This document shows, in pieces, positions 6,458 through 8,496 of a stretch of 8,496 bases of DNA. Origin of the DNA: Bacteroidota bacterium. Its GTDB lineage: Bacteria > Bacteroidota > Bacteroidia > Chitinophagales > Chitinophagaceae. The stretch lies in NCBI GenBank assembly GCA_023386855.1, contig JAEWIW010000150.1, positions 1-8,496 on the forward strand, written 5' to 3'. Each line of letters starts with the position of its first letter. Within the stretch, counting starts at the first letter, position 1. The translations under genes and the position numbers were made by a program. Below the pieces are notes generated by a model, which had not been told where the DNA came from, did no database searches, and worked only from the letters and a program-made list of their open reading frames with translations.

Positions 6458-6491
6458 GAAGAAATGAGGCATTGCTTCATTTCTTCTTTTT
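6458..6491 (+). terminator. Intrinsic terminator-like hairpin between rpoA and rplQ
   Basis: GAAGAAATGA (6458-6467) pairs perfectly with TCATTTCTTC (6477-6486). The stem extends inward through G-T, G-C and C-G pairs (6468-6470 with 6474-6476) to 13 bp with an ATT loop. Five T residues follow (6487-6491). It lies 10 bp after the rpoA stop and 52 bp before rplQ. The stem is AT-rich apart from its tip, so termination may be partial. This would lower rplQ expression relative to rpoA unless rplQ has its own promoter. Confidence 0.7.
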
Positions 6492-6543
6492 ACCAACACG
6501 ACTGTAATTCCTGACACGGTACAGTCTTAAAAAAACAAACGTC

Positions 6544-7083
6544 ATGCGTCACGGAGACAAAATCAACAATCTTGGCCGCACCGCTTCACACAGGAAAGCC
6601 CTGTTGAATAACCTTGCGAGCCAACTGATCATGCACAAAAGGATCGTTACTACTCTTGCTAAAGCAAAGGCACTGCGTACTTTCATAGAGCCGCTGATCA
6701 CCAAGGGAAAGGAAAACACCACGCACCAGCGCAGGGTAGTGTTCAGCTACCTGCAGGATAAGGAAGCTGTTGCTGAATTATTCGGCGCTATTGCTGAAAA
6801 AGTTGGTGGCCGCCCCGGTGGTTACACCCGTATCATTAAGCTGGGTAAGCGTGTGGGTGATAACGCCGAAACTGCAATGATCGAACTGGTTGATTTCAAC
6901 GATATCTACGGAAAAGGAAAGGGTGAAGCGAAAGAAACCGCTAAAAGAACCCGTCGTGGCAGAAGCAAGAAAGCTGAAGGCACTACTGCCCAGGCTGCTC
7001 CTGCAGCTGAAGCGACTCCTGCAACCGAAGCTGCTCCTGCTGCACCGGAAGCACCGGCAACAGAGGAAAAAGCTGCAGAATAA
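6544..7083 (+). CDS. rplQ: 50S ribosomal protein bL17 with Ala/Pro-rich tail
   Basis: This predicts a 179-aa large-subunit protein located near the peptide exit tunnel. The conserved domain occupies about residues 1-120: [28 protein letters not shown] (1-28 in overlapping pieces), [23 protein letters not shown] (31-53), then [29 protein letters not shown] (88-116). E. coli bL17 is about 127 aa; the extra roughly 55 residues are a basic stretch ([12 protein letters not shown], 134-145) followed by a low-complexity Ala/Pro/Thr/Glu tail (146-179). Such extensions are common in Bacteroidota bL17 and are probably disordered. The start is the invariant MRHG. No Shine-Dalgarno motif is present; the upstream sequence is AAAAAAACAAACGTC. 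A strong terminator follows the stop, making this the last gene of the block. Confidence 0.97.
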   Translation: MRHGDKINNLGRTASHRKALLNNLASQLIMHKRIVTTLAKAKALRTFIEPLITKGKENTTHQRRVVFSYLQDKEAVAELFGAIAEKVGGRPGGYTRIIKLGKRVGDNAETAMIELVDFNDIYGKGKGEAKETAKRTRRGRSKKAEGTTAQAAPAAEATPATEAAPAAPEAPATEEKAAE

Positions 7084-7102
7084 TTATTCGTTATCGAATG
7101 GT

Positions 7103-7134
7103 AAAAGAGAGTCCCTGGTGACTCTCTTTTTTTT
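7103..7134 (+). terminator. Intrinsic terminator after rplQ
   Basis: AAAAGAGAGTC (7103-7113) pairs perfectly with GACTCTCTTTT (7120-7130) around a 6-nt loop CCTGGT. Eight consecutive T residues (7127-7134) overlap the end of the stem. It starts 19 bp after the rplQ stop. This is a textbook rho-independent terminator and marks the end of the ribosomal/rpoA transcription unit. Confidence 0.92.
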
Positions 7135-7143
7135 GGTGGGTAT

Positions 7144-7186
7144 ACCCCGTGGCACGGGGGCGTGCCACGCCCCCGTGCCACGGGGT
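7144..7186. repeat. REP-like 43-bp palindrome, copy 1 (upstream of carA)
   Basis: This is a perfect palindrome of 21-bp arms (7144-7164 and 7166-7186) around a single central C at 7165. Each half contains GTGGCACGGGGGCGTG (7149-7164, and its reverse complement at 7166-7181). That is a GTGG tetranucleotide followed by a CACG-GGGG-CGTG mini-hairpin, the layout of REP sequences mobilised by Y1-family REP-associated transposases. A near-identical copy lies at 8391-8433. It begins 10 bp after the rplQ terminator and ends 66 bp before carA. An alternative 9-bp hairpin, CGTGGCACG (7148-7156) / CGTGCCACG (7161-7169), can also form. Confidence 0.9.
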
Positions 7187-7229
7187 CCATTCTTATGAAA
7201 CAATTCACCAATTTTAATTTGGTATTACT

Positions 7230-7237
7230 TAAATTCG
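7230..7237 (+). promoter_or_regulatory. Possible -7 box of a carA promoter
   Basis: TAAATTCG differs by one base from the Bacteroidota -7 consensus TAnnTTTG and lies 15 bp before the carA start. A promoter is expected here because a strong terminator and a palindrome separate carA from rplQ. No good -33 TTTG is found at the right distance, so the call is tentative. Confidence 0.3.
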
Positions 7238-7252
7238 CAAAATTTTTGAAGC

Positions 7253-8368
7253 ATGAATACACCCGCAGCACAAGCTATTCTTCTTCTTGCCGATGGCACC
7301 GTTCATTATGGTAAGGCATTTGGAAAAACAGGAACCACCACCGGTGAGATCTGTTTTACTACCGGGATGACCGGCTACCAGGAAGTGTTTACTGACCCCA
7401 GTTTTTATGGCCAGGTAGTGATCATGAACAGTGTTCACATTGGAAACTACGGAGTAAAGGATGACGAAGTGGAATCTGATTCCATTAAGATCAAAGGCCT
7501 GATCTGCCGTAACCTGGAAGAACTGTATAGTCGTAAACTTGCTGCAGGCTCAGTCGAGGATTACCTGAAAAAAAATAATATTGTTTGTATAGAAGGAGTG
7601 GATACCAGGGCGCTTGTAGCGCATATCCGCCAGAAAGGGGCTATGAACTGTATTATTTCTTCGGAGATCCTCGATATTGAAGAACTAAAAAAGGAACTGG
7701 ACAAAACTCCTTCCATGGAAGGACTTGAACTGGCCAGTGTAGTGAGCACCGACAAGCCTTATACCAGGGGAAAGGAAGATGCGGATATCCGTGTTGCCGT
7801 ACTTGATTATGGCACCAAGCAGCATATTCTTGACTGCATGGTGGAAAGAGGCGCTTATGTGAAGGTATTCCCAGCAAAAACTTCCCTCGCAGAATTAAAA
7901 AGCTTCAATCCTGACGGGTACTTTATTTCCAATGGTCCCGGCGACCCGGCTTCAATGGATTATGCTGTTGAAACCGTTAAAGAACTGCTCGATGAAAAGA
8001 AGCCAACTTTTGGGATCTGCCTTGGCCACCAGTTGCTGGCGCTGGCTAATGGAGTTTCCACCTATAAAATGCACCATGGTCACAGGGGACTTAACCATCC
8101 TGTTAAAAACCTGCTGACAGGTCTTTGCGAGATCACTACGCAGAACCATGGATTTGGTGTCGATCCTGAATCCATCAGGGAAGCAGAGAATGTTGAAATC
8201 ACTCATGTGAACCTGAACGATGATTCTATTGAAGGGATCCGGTTGAAGGACCGTCCTGCGTTCTCGGTTCAATACCATCCTGAAAGCACGCCCGGACCAC
8301 ACGATAGCCGTTACCTGTTCGACCAGTTCATTGGCATGATCAGGGAAAATGGAAAGGCGAAAGGATAA
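7253..8368 (+). CDS. carA: Carbamoyl-phosphate synthase small (glutaminase) subunit
   Basis: This predicts a 371-aa cytosolic subunit that hydrolyses glutamine and channels ammonia to CarB, which makes carbamoyl phosphate for pyrimidine and arginine synthesis. The N-terminal small-subunit domain covers about residues 8-140, with TGEICFTTGMTGYQEVFTDPS (30-50 in overlapping pieces) and the HIGNYG motif (62-67). The class I glutamine amidotransferase domain covers about 180-365: VLDYGTK (183-189), ISNGPGDP (225-232), the nucleophile C256 in FGICLGHQ (253-260), NHGFGVD (298-304), and H342 and E344 in QYHPE (340-344). The Cys-His-Glu triad is complete, so the enzyme should be active. ATG 7253 gives an N-terminus of usual length. 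carB is not in the window. The gene is flanked on both sides by the same REP-like palindrome. Confidence 0.97.
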   Translation: MNTPAAQAILLLADGTVHYGKAFGKTGTTTGEICFTTGMTGYQEVFTDPSFYGQVVIMNSVHIGNYGVKDDEVESDSIKIKGLICRNLEELYSRKLAAGSVEDYLKKNNIVCIEGVDTRALVAHIRQKGAMNCIISSEILDIEELKKELDKTPSMEGLELASVVSTDKPYTRGKEDADIRVAVLDYGTKQHILDCMVERGAYVKVFPAKTSLAELKSFNPDGYFISNGPGDPASMDYAVETVKELLDEKKPTFGICLGHQLLALANGVSTYKMHHGHRGLNHPVKNLLTGLCEITTQNHGFGVDPESIREAENVEITHVNLNDDSIEGIRLKDRPAFSVQYHPESTPGPHDSRYLFDQFIGMIRENGKAKG

Positions 8369-8390
8369 AAAAAGATAACTGTATTTTACC

Positions 8391-8433
8391 ACACCGTGGC
8401 ACGGGGGCGTGCCACGCCCCCGTGCCACGGTGT
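8391..8433. repeat. REP-like 43-bp palindrome, copy 2 (carA-aroQ spacer)
   Basis: This is a second copy of the palindrome at 7144-7186, in the same orientation as judged by the central C at 8412. Arms 8391-8411 and 8413-8433 are perfectly complementary. The two copies agree at 41 of 43 positions. The two differences are C-to-A in the left arm (7146 versus 8393) and G-to-T in the right arm (7184 versus 8431), which together change one C-G pair to A-T. It starts 22 bp after the carA stop and ends 13 bp before aroQ. A hairpin here would sit just ahead of the aroQ translation start. Confidence 0.92.
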
Positions 8434-8446
8434 CTAAACCCCACAC

Positions 8447-8496
8447 ATGAAAATAGCCATCATCAATGGGCCCAACCTCAACCTGCTGGGTAAAAG
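8447..8496 (+). CDS. aroQ: 3-dehydroquinate dehydratase, type II (5' end only)
   Basis: Only the first 16 codons are in the window, reading MKIAIINGPNLNLLGK. The block INGPNLNLLG at the very N-terminus is the hallmark of type II dehydroquinases, small dodecameric enzymes that convert 3-dehydroquinate to 3-dehydroshikimate in the shikimate pathway. The catalytic tyrosine and histidine lie beyond the window edge. The gene starts 78 bp after the carA stop, with the second REP-like palindrome in between. The short sequence limits confidence in completeness but not in family. Confidence 0.9.
   Translation, partial: MKIAIINGPNLNLLGK

Noticed and set aside
6906..7271. Antisense open frame overlapping rplQ and the first palindrome, with a protein stretch ARGRGTPPCHG
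   Set aside because: It is the reverse strand of the bL17 tail plus terminator plus palindrome. The peptide is simply the translated repeat; an antisense frame near 7952-8446 shows the same peptide from the second copy. Such frames are annotation artefacts.
1..8496. Defence system, CRISPR array, phage, transposase or tRNA/rRNA gene
   Set aside because: I looked on both strands and found no such protein signatures, spaced repeats or cloverleaf structures.

Overview
The window looks like a chromosomal segment of a Bacteroidota member, most likely a Chitinophagaceae-like soil or freshwater bacterium. The evidence is a Bacteroidota-type promoter box (TATCTTTG) before infA, translation starts preceded by A-rich sequence without GGAGG Shine-Dalgarno motifs, a cysteine-poor bL36 and a cysteine-free uS4 of the Bacteroidota type, a short (385 aa) homogentisate dioxygenase, and protein sequences that read as Bacteroidota throughout. 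The family assignment is inferred from memory of protein sequences; no search was run. All supported genes are on the + strand.

Region 1 (1-3051) is metabolic. It holds the 3' end of a PLP-dependent histidine decarboxylase, a homogentisate 1,2-dioxygenase gene 25 bp downstream (tyrosine/phenylalanine catabolism), an aldo/keto reductase of the IolS-like type, and a small hypothetical protein of a family widespread in Bacteroidota.

Region 2 (3052-3301) is a 250-bp intergenic break. It carries a long hairpin built from inverted 7-bp tandem repeats, then a good Bacteroidota promoter. Region 3 (3302-7134) is the alpha-operon block infA-rpmJ-rpsM-rpsK-rpsD-rpoA-rplQ, encoding IF-1, bL36, uS13, uS11, uS4, RNA polymerase alpha and bL17. 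secY and map, which often precede infA, are absent, and infA appears to have its own promoter. Within the block are a strong terminator-like hairpin between rpoA and rplQ and a possible structured leader before rpsD. A textbook intrinsic terminator follows rplQ.

Region 4 (7135-8496) holds carA (carbamoyl-phosphate synthase small subunit, for pyrimidine and arginine synthesis) and the first 16 codons of aroQ (type II 3-dehydroquinate dehydratase, shikimate pathway). carA is bracketed by two 43-bp, nearly perfect palindromes. They differ only by one compensated base pair and have the layout of paired REP elements (GTGG plus a small hairpin, twice, head to head).

The coding content is ordinary housekeeping. 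I saw no defence system, CRISPR array, phage or transposase gene. The unusual signals are non-coding: the carA-flanking palindromes, the heptad-repeat hairpin, the terminator inside the rpoA-rplQ junction and the rpsD leader hairpin.
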